From UBA724 sp964008075 (GTDB taxonomy: Bacteria > Bacteroidota > Bacteroidia > Flavobacteriales > Flavobacteriaceae), in contig CAXGAP010000035.1 of the NCBI GenBank assembly GCA_964008075.1, positions 1 through 13,601 of the forward strand: a stretch of 13,601 nt of DNA. Direction: 5' to 3'. Positions 1-6,248 of this stretch are shown piece by piece. The notes beneath the pieces were generated by a model, which did not search any database, had not been told where the DNA came from, and saw nothing but the letters and a program-made list of their open reading frames with translations. Position 1 is the first letter of the stretch. The number at the start of each line of letters is the position of its first letter. The position numbers were made by a program, and so were the translations under genes.

Positions 1-363
1 CGCCTCTACAGGCCTGACTGGGATGATGCTGAAAATGAAAAGATTTTTGGCAAGTGCAATAACCCCTTATACCATGGCCACAACTACGAGCTGATTGTAC
101 ATATCACAGGCGAAATCGACAAATCAACAGGCTATGTTATGGATATGAAAGTACTGAAAGACCTTATCAAAGCAGAGATTGAGGACGCTTTCGATCATAA
201 AAACCTAAATGAGCAAGTGCCAGAGTTTAAGAATCTGAATCCGACTGCTGAAAACATTGCTGTTGTGATTTGGGATAAGCTTCGACCTCACATTTCCTCT
301 GACAAGCAATTGGAAGTGACTCTTTATGAGACACCAAGAAATTATGTAAACTACAAAGGGTAG
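1..363 (+). CDS. queD: 6-pyruvoyl/6-carboxytetrahydropterin synthase family protein, 3' part
   Basis: The frame is open from base 1 to TAG at 361-363; the start lies before the window, so about 120 residues are visible. The fragment holds the T-fold signature of the PTPS/QueD family: Cys19 (fragment numbering) in a KCNN context is the family's catalytic cysteine, and HGHNY at 25-29 carries two of the three zinc-binding histidines. The C-terminal YETPRNYV holds the conserved glutamate that anchors the pterin. In bacteria such enzymes usually convert dihydroneopterin triphosphate to 6-carboxytetrahydropterin in the queuosine pathway; some act in pterin synthesis, and I cannot separate these from a fragment. 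The zinc histidine nearer the N-terminus is out of view. The isomerase gene begins 2 nt after the stop, so the two are probably cotranscribed. The family is secure; the queD symbol is less so. Confidence 0.88.
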   Translation, partial: RLYRPDWDDAENEKIFGKCNNPLYHGHNYELIVHITGEIDKSTGYVMDMKVLKDLIKAEIEDAFDHKNLNEQVPEFKNLNPTAENIAVVIWDKLRPHISSDKQLEVTLYETPRNYVNYKG

Positions 364-365
364 TA

Positions 366-1331
366 ATGTTATATCCACTTTTTTTTAAACCAATTTCCAA
401 AGAAAGACTTTGGGGTGGGGAGAAACTCATCAGCTATCTAGAAAAGCCATTTAAAGGCGAAGGCATTGGAGAGAGCTGGGAGTTATCAGCTGTTTCGGGT
501 GATGAGTCAGTCGTCTCAAATGGTGTTCTTGAAGGCAAACAACTGAAAGAGCTCATAGAAACCTATAAAGCCGATCTTGTAGGAAAGTCTGTTTACGATC
601 GTTTTGGCAACGATTTCCCCATCCTCATCAAGTATATCGACGCACAAAAAGACTTGTCTGTTCAATTACACCCCAATGATCAGCTCGCCAAAGAGCGTCA
701 CAATTCGTTTGGTAAAAACGAGATGTGGTACATTATGAATGCTGATGCTGGATCAAAACTCATCACTGGATTTTCTAAAAACACTGACCAGAATGAATAT
801 CAACAATATCTCAAAAATGATCAGATCGAAAGCTTACTTCACTACGAAACTGTAAACAGTGGGGATACATTTTTTATTCGAACAGGAACTGTTCATGCTA
901 TTGGCGCTGGAATTTTACTTGCCGAAATTCAGCAAACTTCAGATGTAACTTATCGAATTTTTGATTGGAATCGAAAGGACAAAGATGGGAATACGAGAGA
1001 GCTGCACACAGCCCTCGCCCTTGATGCGATCGATTTCTCGAAGCGTGATGATCATAAAGTGAAATATGATCAAAAGCCCAATCACAGGAATGCCATGGTG
1101 AATTCTTCTTACTTCAAAACAGACATTATCCCCTTGGAGGGGGAAGTGAGTATCAATATGGATCAGTTGGACTCGTTTGTTGTTTTGATGGCTGTGGATG
1201 GAGACAACGAAATCATTGTGGACAACAATACCTATCAACTTCCATTTGGATCAACCGTTTTGCTACCTGCCTGTTTGAGTTCATTTACGATTCAGGCAAA
1301 CAACTCAAAAGTATTGATGATTACCATTTAG
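366..1331 (+). CDS. manA: Mannose-6-phosphate isomerase, class I (cupin)
   Basis: This 321-residue protein should interconvert mannose 6-phosphate and fructose 6-phosphate in the cytoplasm, feeding mannose catabolism or GDP-mannose and glycan synthesis. It is a short class I type, close in length to the Bacillus ManA. Visible landmarks are the N-terminal RLWGG (15-19), the zinc-site motif VQLHPND with Gln100 and His102, Glu119 in KNEMWY, His177 in GTVHAIGAG, and the YRIFDW motif with Arg197, the catalytic arginine position. The C-terminal third is a second cupin-like barrel. ATG 366 follows the upstream TAG by 2 nt, so translation is probably coupled. The stop lies 11 bp from the stop of the convergent lipoprotein gene, and I see no hairpin terminator between them. 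The family call is firm; the pathway it serves here is not shown. Confidence 0.93.
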   Translation: MLYPLFFKPISKERLWGGEKLISYLEKPFKGEGIGESWELSAVSGDESVVSNGVLEGKQLKELIETYKADLVGKSVYDRFGNDFPILIKYIDAQKDLSVQLHPNDQLAKERHNSFGKNEMWYIMNADAGSKLITGFSKNTDQNEYQQYLKNDQIESLLHYETVNSGDTFFIRTGTVHAIGAGILLAEIQQTSDVTYRIFDWNRKDKDGNTRELHTALALDAIDFSKRDDHKVKYDQKPNHRNAMVNSSYFKTDIIPLEGEVSINMDQLDSFVVLMAVDGDNEIIVDNNTYQLPFGSTVLLPACLSSFTIQANNSKVLMITI

Positions 1332-1342
1332 CAAGAATCATT

Positions 1343-2041
1343 TTATTTTTCAGCATCTGCCAAATAATCCCTCAACTGTTTTCCATAACTGGAGTTTCGA
1401 ACATCGTCGGACATCGAGGAGGCGATGGTGTCGAGAAGACTTTTGGAATCAGATGTTAGGTTATATAAAGCCAAATAAGGAGCAATAACACTGTTGTTGT
1501 TGTTGACTGCAAAATTTGCAGTAAATAAAATTTTTCTATTGGCTAGATTAGCAGATTGCTTTTCAAGTAATGCCAAACTGTCATTATTTTGGCTTATTTG
1601 CGCTTGCAAATAGGCTGCTAACAGATCGAGCTCTTCATTGTTAAACTGATTGATGACTTTTTTGTAAGAATTGAAAATATCTTGTGTTGGCGAACCAACA
1701 ACCTCAGCTTTTGTGACGTAACCATCCAAAGTTGTTTGGATTGATATGTTACCAGCCTCTCCAAAAAATGGAATTCGATTGTCGAAGTCATTAGCTTTGT
1801 TTCGATCCAAAAGAACATAAAACAGTTCAGGATGATTCAAGTCGGCTTCCAAAATAATGGGTTTTTCTTTAGTGATTTCCATCGAATCGACTGCAACCAA
1901 AATGCTGTCTTGCACTCGTTCGAGGTAGAGTGTTCCCTTTTTTAAGTCCTTTACAAAAACTTCGACTTGCATGTCTTTTTTGGGTGCTGAACAACTCCCC
2001 AAAAAAAGAAAGAATAATAACTTGATTATGTTTTGTTTCAT
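1343..2041 (-). CDS. Lipoprotein with a DUF4369-like domain
   Basis: A protein of 232 residues from ATG 2041; a GTG one codon upstream (2044) is an alternative start. The N-terminus is a lipoprotein signal: basic MKQN, a hydrophobic stretch, and lipobox LGSC with the cysteine at about residue 17, followed by SAPKK. The next 90 or so residues (GTLYLERVQDS, then DSMEI, then an LFYVLLD strand) resemble the beta-rich DUF4369 domain found in front of thioredoxin folds in Bacteroidota TlpA-like proteins. No CxxC motif or thioredoxin fold follows; the C-terminal half is predicted helical and rich in Asn, Leu and Ser. It is the last gene of the channel-alkB set and starts 18 nt after the alkB stop. 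It is probably anchored in the cell envelope. The function is unknown; lipoprotein nature is well supported, the domain call moderately. Confidence 0.72.
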   Translation of the reverse strand: MKQNIIKLLFFLFLGSCSAPKKDMQVEVFVKDLKKGTLYLERVQDSILVAVDSMEITKEKPIILEADLNHPELFYVLLDRNKANDFDNRIPFFGEAGNISIQTTLDGYVTKAEVVGSPTQDIFNSYKKVINQFNNEELDLLAAYLQAQISQNNDSLALLEKQSANLANRKILFTANFAVNNNNSVIAPYLALYNLTSDSKSLLDTIASSMSDDVRNSSYGKQLRDYLADAEK

Positions 2042-2059
2042 CACTGCAAATATGAGTAA

Positions 2060-2665
2060 TTAGTTTGAATGATTGATTTTTCTAAAGGTCAAATTTATAC
2101 GTGGATTTATTTTTTTTGCTGTCTTCGCAACTTGGTGTTTCCAAAAGTGTTGTGTCTCGCCACCCATGAGCAACAAGCTGCCATGCTCAAGTAATATTTT
2201 ATAACGTTTTTCACGATCGTGATTGTGCCGAAGGTGAAAAAACCGGGGAGCTCCCAAACTCACTGATGCAATGATTGGATTGACCCCCAGCTCTGGCTCA
2301 TCGTCAGCATGCCATCCATTGCTGTCTTTTCCATCTCGATACAAGTTTAGTAGGACTGAGGTGAACGAAGCATCGGAGTATTTTTGTATTATTTTCTCAA
2401 TCTGTTTTAGTGTTTCTGTCATCGGCTTTGGCGTCATTGTTACCCCCGAATAGGTGTAAGAATCCAAGGTGTTCGCATGAAGTGATGTCAGTCGTGGTTG
2501 GGGGTAGGTCTTTCCAAAAACAGTAATGGGATCCTGCTGCCATGGTATGTTGTTATATAGGTCTTCAAAAAAAGCATTGGCTGTGCGCGTACTCAAAAAA
2601 TCAGGCACATAGCTAATCTCTGCATTAGGGAGTTGTTTTAAAGCAGTATGCTGAACGATCTTCAC
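2060..2665 (-). CDS. alkB: AlkB-like 2-oxoglutarate/Fe(II) dioxygenase
   Basis: A 201-residue protein of the AlkB family, which oxidatively removes alkyl groups such as 1-methyladenine and 3-methylcytosine from nucleic acid bases using Fe(II), oxygen and 2-oxoglutarate. The iron ligands are visible as HxD at His119 and Asp121 (context NGWHADDEPELG) and a distal His177 in FWKHQV. Residues 189-195 form the family signature RxNxTxR that binds 2-oxoglutarate. The PQPRLT segment near 56-60 matches the substrate-lid region of ALKBH2/3-like members, and the length is normal for that short type. The start is GTG at 2663-2665; no ATG lies nearby in frame. It follows the channel gene by 36 nt and precedes the lipoprotein by 18 nt, suggesting one transcript. 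The family is certain; which lesion or substrate it prefers cannot be read from sequence. Confidence 0.92.
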   Translation of the reverse strand: MKIVQHTALKQLPNAEISYVPDFLSTRTANAFFEDLYNNIPWQQDPITVFGKTYPQPRLTSLHANTLDSYTYSGVTMTPKPMTETLKQIEKIIQKYSDASFTSVLLNLYRDGKDSNGWHADDEPELGVNPIIASVSLGAPRFFHLRHNHDREKRYKILLEHGSLLLMGGETQHFWKHQVAKTAKKINPRINLTFRKINHSN

Positions 2666-2701
2666 TGTTAAATGTGGTTTATTTCTTATTGAAATATAGC
2701 A

Positions 2702-2971
2702 TCAAGGAATTAAAAACCCTAATATCAAAGCGAATCCAACAACAATATAAACCAGGGTAAAAATTTTCCCCAAATCTGTTTGTGGCGAAAAATTACCATA
2801 GCCAATCGTGGTTAGCGTAATCACTGAAAAATAAAGCGAATCGAGCCATGACCAATTCTCAATATAGTGATAAACGACTATGCCGAGTGCAATAAAAAAA
2901 TTCGTTGTAAATAATAAATTTCTGTAGGATTTGTCTTTTAAAAAAGAAATGATGCTTGTGAAAATGAACAT
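2702..2971 (-). CDS. Minimal two-helix potassium channel subunit
   Basis: An 89-residue membrane protein of the Ion_trans_2 (2TM K+ channel) family. It has a first membrane helix at about 18-37, a pore helix at about 42-53, the selectivity filter TTIGYG at 54-59, and a second helix at about 67-88. Four copies would form one channel in the inner membrane. The residue after GYG is Asn60, where most K+ channels have Asp. The protein stops at LIP directly at the end of the second helix, with no cytoplasmic RCK or ligand-binding domain, so it is a bare pore or slightly shortened; many flavobacterial relatives carry a short basic tail. It is first in a probable operon with alkB and the lipoprotein. 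I see no good promoter box in the 30 nt before ATG 2971, which lie directly past the htpG terminator. The channel fold is well supported; ion selectivity is inferred. Confidence 0.85.
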   Translation of the reverse strand: MFIFTSIISFLKDKSYRNLLFTTNFFIALGIVVYHYIENWSWLDSLYFSVITLTTIGYGNFSPQTDLGKIFTLVYIVVGFALILGFLIP

Positions 2972-3003
2972 AATTAAAGATCTAGATTGAAGATATCTAA
3001 GTT

Positions 3004-3041
3004 AAAAAAATCCCTTAACTGAATACAATAGCTAAGGGATT
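3004..3041 (-). terminator. Intrinsic terminator of htpG
   Basis: On the minus strand a perfect 9-bp stem (AATCCCTTA pairing with TAAGGGATT, 3033-3041 and 3009-3017) with a 15-nt loop is followed by seven T residues (complement of 3004-3010). It lies 22 nt past the htpG stop codon and before the channel gene, so it should separate the two transcription units. Confidence 0.88.
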
Positions 3042-3062
3042 GATTGCTGTTTAGGTAAATTA

Positions 3063-4940
3063 TTATTTAATCATGTCAAAACTTCGATTGATAAATGAAG
3101 TGAGTTCTTCTCCTTTCAATAGGTTTTGGCTTAGTCGTGCAAGATCGACAGACTGTTTGATCAGTCGTTCTTGTTTCTTCTTCGTTTTTGTTTCTAAAAT
3201 CTGACTGACCAATGGGTGATTCATGTTTACAATCAGGTTGTACATTTCTGGCATATTTCCACCAAACATGCCACCACCACCTGTCTGCTGCATCTCTTTC
3301 ATTCTACGCATAAACTCTGGTTGCGTAATCAAAAATGGTAAGGCTTTACTGTCCATCGGTTCGAGTTGTACAGTGTAGGTTGCTTTTGGCACGATTCCCT
3401 CAACAAGTGTTTTGAGTTGCTCTTGACTTTTTTCACTTAATTTTGATGGCGTTGAATCTACTTTTACAATAAGCTTATCGATTTGATCTGCATCCACCCT
3501 TGTAAAGTTGAGATTTTCTTCACTTGTTTCTAATTTTTGAAGAAGGTGACTCACAATTGGTGAATCAAGCAATAAGACAGTGTATCCTTTTGCTTTTGCA
3601 GCTTCAATATATGCATGTTGCTCATCTACATTGGATGCATAAAGTTGAACAAGCTTTCCGTCTTTATCAGTTTGAGCATCTTTTGTTTGTTCTTTCAGTT
3701 CCTCAAAAGTAAAATAGTCACCTGTTGTGGTTGGGAACAGTGCAAAATCTTTTGCCTTTTCAAAGAACTTGTCTTCTGAAAGCATGCCGTACTCTATCAC
3801 AACTTTTATGTCATTCCATTTCTCTTGGAAAGCCTCTCTGTCTTTTTTGAAGAGTGATTTGAGCTTGTCTGCCACTTTTCTAGTGATATAATTGCTAATT
3901 TTTTTGACATTTCCGTCTGCTTGTAAATAGCTTCTGGACACGTTTAAAGGAATATCTGGAGAATCGATAACACCTCGAAGCATGGTCAAAAATTCTGGCA
4001 CAATCCCTTCTACATTATCAGTTACAAATACTTGATTTTGATAGAGTTGAATACGATCCTTTTGCAGGTTTAAATCATTAGAGATTTTTGGGAAATAGAG
4101 AATTCCAGTGAGGTGAAAAGGATAGTCAACATTGAGATGTATTTGAAATAAAGGCTCTTCAAATTGTGTCGGATATAGCTCTCTATAAAAATGATTGTAA
4201 TCTTCATCCTTCAGATCTGTTGGTTTTTGAATCCAAGCAGGTGAGGGGTTATTGATGATATCATCAACAACTTCTTTGACTTCTTTGGCATCATCACCAT
4301 CCCCTTCAGTCTTCGTAATTTCTTTTGTGCCCATCTTGATTGGAATGGGCATAAACTTGTTGTATTTTATGAGTAATGAACGAATCTGTGTCTCCTCCAA
4401 AAACTCTTTCGAATCTTTGTCGATGTGCAAAATGATTTCTGTACCTCTTTCTTTTTTATCATGCTTTTTCAAGGTGAATTCGGGAGACCCATCACAAGTC
4501 CAATGCGCTGCTGGTTCATCTTTGTATGACTTGGTGATGATCTCAACTTTTTTGGCAACCATAAATGCCGAGTAAAACCCAAGACCAAAGTGTCCGATAA
4601 TGCCACTGTCTTTCGCACTGTCCTTGTACTGCTCCAAAAACTCTTCAGCACCAGAAAAGGCAACTTCATTGATATATTTATTGACTTCATCAGATGTCAT
4701 CCCAACGCCCTGATCAATAATGTGAAGTTTTTTTCCTTTTTTGTCAACCTTGACTTCAATCAGTGGGTTGCCATACTCAACTTTCGCTTCTCCGATTTGG
4801 GTGAGATGCTTTAGTTTTAGTGTCGCGTCTGTTGCATTTGAAATCAACTCTCTCAAAAAGATTTCATGATCGCTGTATAGAAATTTTTTGATTAACGGAA
4901 AGATATTTTCAACCGCAACATTTATTTTTCCTGTACTCAT
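3063..4940 (-). CDS. htpG: Molecular chaperone HtpG (Hsp90 family)
   Basis: A 625-residue cytoplasmic ATP-dependent chaperone, full length for bacterial Hsp90. The N-terminal GHKL ATPase domain shows LRELISNATDA with Glu31 (catalytic) and Asn35 (Mg2+), IDQGVGM at 75-81, the lid segment, GHFGLGFYSAF at 116-126 and RGTEI at 165-169. A charged linker rich in Asp/Glu/Lys (about 205-228) leads into the middle domain, where LNVSRSYLQ at 332-340 carries the ATP-contacting arginine. The C-terminal dimerization domain ends in SFDMIK with no eukaryotic MEEVD tail. A glycine-rich stretch (QTGGGGMFGG, 552-561) sits in the C-terminal domain. It is monocistronic: its own terminator follows, and the upstream gene on the other strand is divergent. 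ATG 4940 gives the usual MSTGKINVAVENIFPLI start. Induction by heat is expected from the family, not shown here. Confidence 0.97.
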   Translation of the reverse strand: MSTGKINVAVENIFPLIKKFLYSDHEIFLRELISNATDATLKLKHLTQIGEAKVEYGNPLIEVKVDKKGKKLHIIDQGVGMTSDEVNKYINEVAFSGAEEFLEQYKDSAKDSGIIGHFGLGFYSAFMVAKKVEIITKSYKDEPAAHWTCDGSPEFTLKKHDKKERGTEIILHIDKDSKEFLEETQIRSLLIKYNKFMPIPIKMGTKEITKTEGDGDDAKEVKEVVDDIINNPSPAWIQKPTDLKDEDYNHFYRELYPTQFEEPLFQIHLNVDYPFHLTGILYFPKISNDLNLQKDRIQLYQNQVFVTDNVEGIVPEFLTMLRGVIDSPDIPLNVSRSYLQADGNVKKISNYITRKVADKLKSLFKKDREAFQEKWNDIKVVIEYGMLSEDKFFEKAKDFALFPTTTGDYFTFEELKEQTKDAQTDKDGKLVQLYASNVDEQHAYIEAAKAKGYTVLLLDSPIVSHLLQKLETSEENLNFTRVDADQIDKLIVKVDSTPSKLSEKSQEQLKTLVEGIVPKATYTVQLEPMDSKALPFLITQPEFMRRMKEMQQTGGGGMFGGNMPEMYNLIVNMNHPLVSQILETKTKKKQERLIKQSVDLARLSQNLLKGEELTSFINRSFDMIK

Positions 4941-4965
4941 TTTTTAAGATTTATTAAAATATTTG

Positions 4966-4997
4966 CAAAAAAAATACCATTGTTTGTACTCTGACAA
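4966..4997 (-). promoter_or_regulatory. Possible htpG promoter
   Basis: Reading the minus strand, a TTG (complement of 4995-4997) is followed after 18 nt by TATTTTTTTTG (complement of 4966-4976), which resembles the Bacteroidota TTG...TAnnTTTG promoter but has three extra T residues in the -7 box. The end of the box is 25 nt from the htpG ATG. Weak match. Confidence 0.35.
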
Positions 4998-5028
4998 GAT
5001 GACACTTTTATATTTTTTGTTTAATTAA

Positions 5029-5060
5029 TTTGCAAAAAAGTTAAACACAATATATATTTG
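5029..5060 (+). promoter_or_regulatory. Bacteroidota-type promoter of the fabH leader
   Basis: TTTG (5029-5032), a 20-nt spacer and TATATTTG (5053-5060) match the Bacteroidota housekeeping consensus TTTG / TAnnTTTG at every fixed position with the expected spacing. Transcription should start near 5065 and run toward fabH. No other plus-strand gene lies between this site and htpG, so it defines the start of the leader transcript. Confidence 0.72.
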
Positions 5061-5064
5061 TACA

Positions 5065-5203
5065 AGAAAAGAATTCCATATTACTCTTAATCGGGAATTA
5101 TTGCTATGAAAAAATGGATTAATTCTTTTCAACAAATTCTTGGTTTGTTTGTTTTTTTGGTTAAATTGTTTAAGGTGTGCACAAGCACACCTTTTACTTT
5201 TTG
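5065..5203 (+). ncRNA. Predicted leader or small RNA ahead of fabH
   Basis: A transcript of about 140 nt is bounded by the promoter at 5029-5060 and the intrinsic terminator at 5172-5203. Near its 5' end AATTCC (5072-5077) can pair with GGAATT (5094-5099), forming a weak hairpin that ends 6 nt before an ATG at 5106. It matches none of the RNA families I know (not 6S, SRP RNA, tmRNA or a riboswitch I recognise). It could act as an attenuated leader of fabH, an independent small RNA, or the mRNA of a small protein. Its ends are predictions. Confidence 0.45.
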
Positions 5204-5219
5204 TACAATAATTGACTAA
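5106..5219 (+). CDS. Possible 37-residue leader peptide or small hydrophobic protein
   Basis: ATG 5106 opens a 37-codon frame ending at TAA 5217-5219, 9 nt before the fabH ATG. The peptide begins basic and polar (MKKWINSFQQ), continues with a hydrophobic stretch (ILGLFVFLVKLF, residues 11-22) and ends in a tail with two cysteines (VCTSTPFTFCTIID). Codons 23-30 run through the terminator hairpin, so a translating ribosome would melt it. This could be a regulatory leader frame coupled to fabH, a small membrane peptide, or chance. There is no Shine-Dalgarno sequence, but that is true of most genes here. I know no homologue. Conservation of the frame, not this single sequence, would decide whether it is real. 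Confidence 0.3.
   Translation: MKKWINSFQQILGLFVFLVKLFKVCTSTPFTFCTIID
5172..5203 (+). terminator. Intrinsic terminator or attenuator before fabH
   Basis: A perfect 9-bp stem (AAGGTGTGC 5172-5180 with GCACACCTT 5185-5193) closes a 4-nt loop (ACAA) and is followed by a T-rich tract with only A and C interruptions. On the opposite strand the hairpin is not followed by a T run, so it acts on the plus strand. No plus-strand gene precedes it except the 37-codon frame. It lies 26 nt before fabH, so fabH transcription from the upstream promoter must read through it. Confidence 0.78.
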
Positions 5220-5228
5220 ATTTATGAC

Positions 5229-6248
5229 ATGACAAAACTGTACAGCTCAAAAATTAAAGGCCTTGGTAAATACTTACCTAAAAATAAAGTTACAAATAAT
5301 AATCTGTCGGCACTGATGGACACTAGTCACGATTGGATCGTAGAACGAACTGGGATTGAAGAACGCCGATTCATAGCAAAAGATTCTAATGAAGGAACAG
5401 CCTCCATGGGTGTTAAGGCTGCCCAACAGGCAATCGATCGTGCTGGGATTAGCAAAGATGACATCGACTTGATTGTCTTTGCTACCTTAAGTCCTGATTA
5501 TTATTTCCCAGGCTCTGGAGTTTTGGTGCAAGACATAATGGGAATAGGTACTTGCCCTGCACTTGATGTCCGAAATCAATGTTCTGGATTTATTTATGCC
5601 CTTTCTGTTGCAGATCAATATATACTTTCGGGAACCTATAAAAATATCTTAGTCATTGGATCTGAGCATCACTCAGGAGGTCTTGACCTCACCTCTCGTG
5701 GACGTACAGTTTCTGTCATTTTTGGCGATGGTGCTGGTGCAGCTGTTGTTAGTCGTCATGAAAACCCAGAAGAGGGGTTACTCTCCACGCACCTTCACTC
5801 TGAAGGTAAGCATGCTAAGGAACTTTCTTTAATTGGTCCTAGTACCAAAAAATGGGTGCATGAAGTGTTTGAAAATTATGATCCAAATGATCCTGATTAT
5901 CACCCATATATGAACGGGCAGTTGGTTTTTAAAAATGCTGTTGTAAGGTTTTCGGAAGTGATTGGTGAAGCACTTGCAAAAAACAATCTGGAGCCAAGTG
6001 ATATCGATATGCTAATTCCTCATCAAGCCAATTTAAGAATTGCCCAGTTTGTGCAAAAGAAGTTTGGCTTACAGGATGATCAAGTGTACAATAACATCAT
6101 GCGCTATGGAAACACGACTGCTGCCTCGATACCGATTGCTCTTTGTGAGGCGTGGGAGGAAGGGAAAATCAACTCAGGAGATCATGTAATGCTTGCTGCT
6201 TTTGGAAGTGGGTTTACATGGGGTAGTTCACTTATCAAGTGGGTGTAG
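5229..6248 (+). CDS. 3-oxoacyl-ACP synthase III family protein (FabH-like)
   Basis: A 339-residue thiolase-fold ketoacyl synthase III, which condenses an acyl-CoA primer with malonyl-ACP to start fatty acid chains. The catalytic triad is visible: Cys118 in RNQCSGF, His265 in PHQANLRI and Asn295 in YGNTTAAS. A glycine-rich GDGAGA (167-172) and the C-terminal FGSGFTWGS are conserved. It is some 20 residues longer than E. coli FabH (317), through an insert at about 190-230 (HLHSEGKHAKEL to YHPYMNG). This form is common in Bacteroidota beside a canonical plsX-linked FabH, so it may have a different primer or a secondary role; I therefore assign no symbol. The start at 5229 has no Shine-Dalgarno sequence. 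The gene is preceded by a leader with a terminator, and its 3' end overlaps the convergent symporter gene by 14 bp. The family is firm; primer preference is unknown. Confidence 0.92.
   Translation: MTKLYSSKIKGLGKYLPKNKVTNNNLSALMDTSHDWIVERTGIEERRFIAKDSNEGTASMGVKAAQQAIDRAGISKDDIDLIVFATLSPDYYFPGSGVLVQDIMGIGTCPALDVRNQCSGFIYALSVADQYILSGTYKNILVIGSEHHSGGLDLTSRGRTVSVIFGDGAGAAVVSRHENPEEGLLSTHLHSEGKHAKELSLIGPSTKKWVHEVFENYDPNDPDYHPYMNGQLVFKNAVVRFSEVIGEALAKNNLEPSDIDMLIPHQANLRIAQFVQKKFGLQDDQVYNNIMRYGNTTAASIPIALCEAWEEGKINSGDHVMLAAFGSGFTWGSSLIKWV

Noticed and set aside
4252..4575. 107-codon plus-strand open frame opposite htpG
   Set aside because: It is antisense to conserved htpG coding sequence, with no recognisable domain or promoter; a shadow of the real gene.
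5172..5193. The GGTGTGC/GCACACC palindrome as a protein-binding operator
   Set aside because: The short 4-nt loop and the T-rich tract on one side only favour an RNA terminator, though a dual role cannot be excluded.
5194..5228. A separate fabH promoter after the terminator (TTTG 5200-5203 and TAAATTTA 5217-5224)
   Set aside because: The spacer is only 13 nt and the box has a mismatch; spacing is too short for the Bacteroidota consensus.
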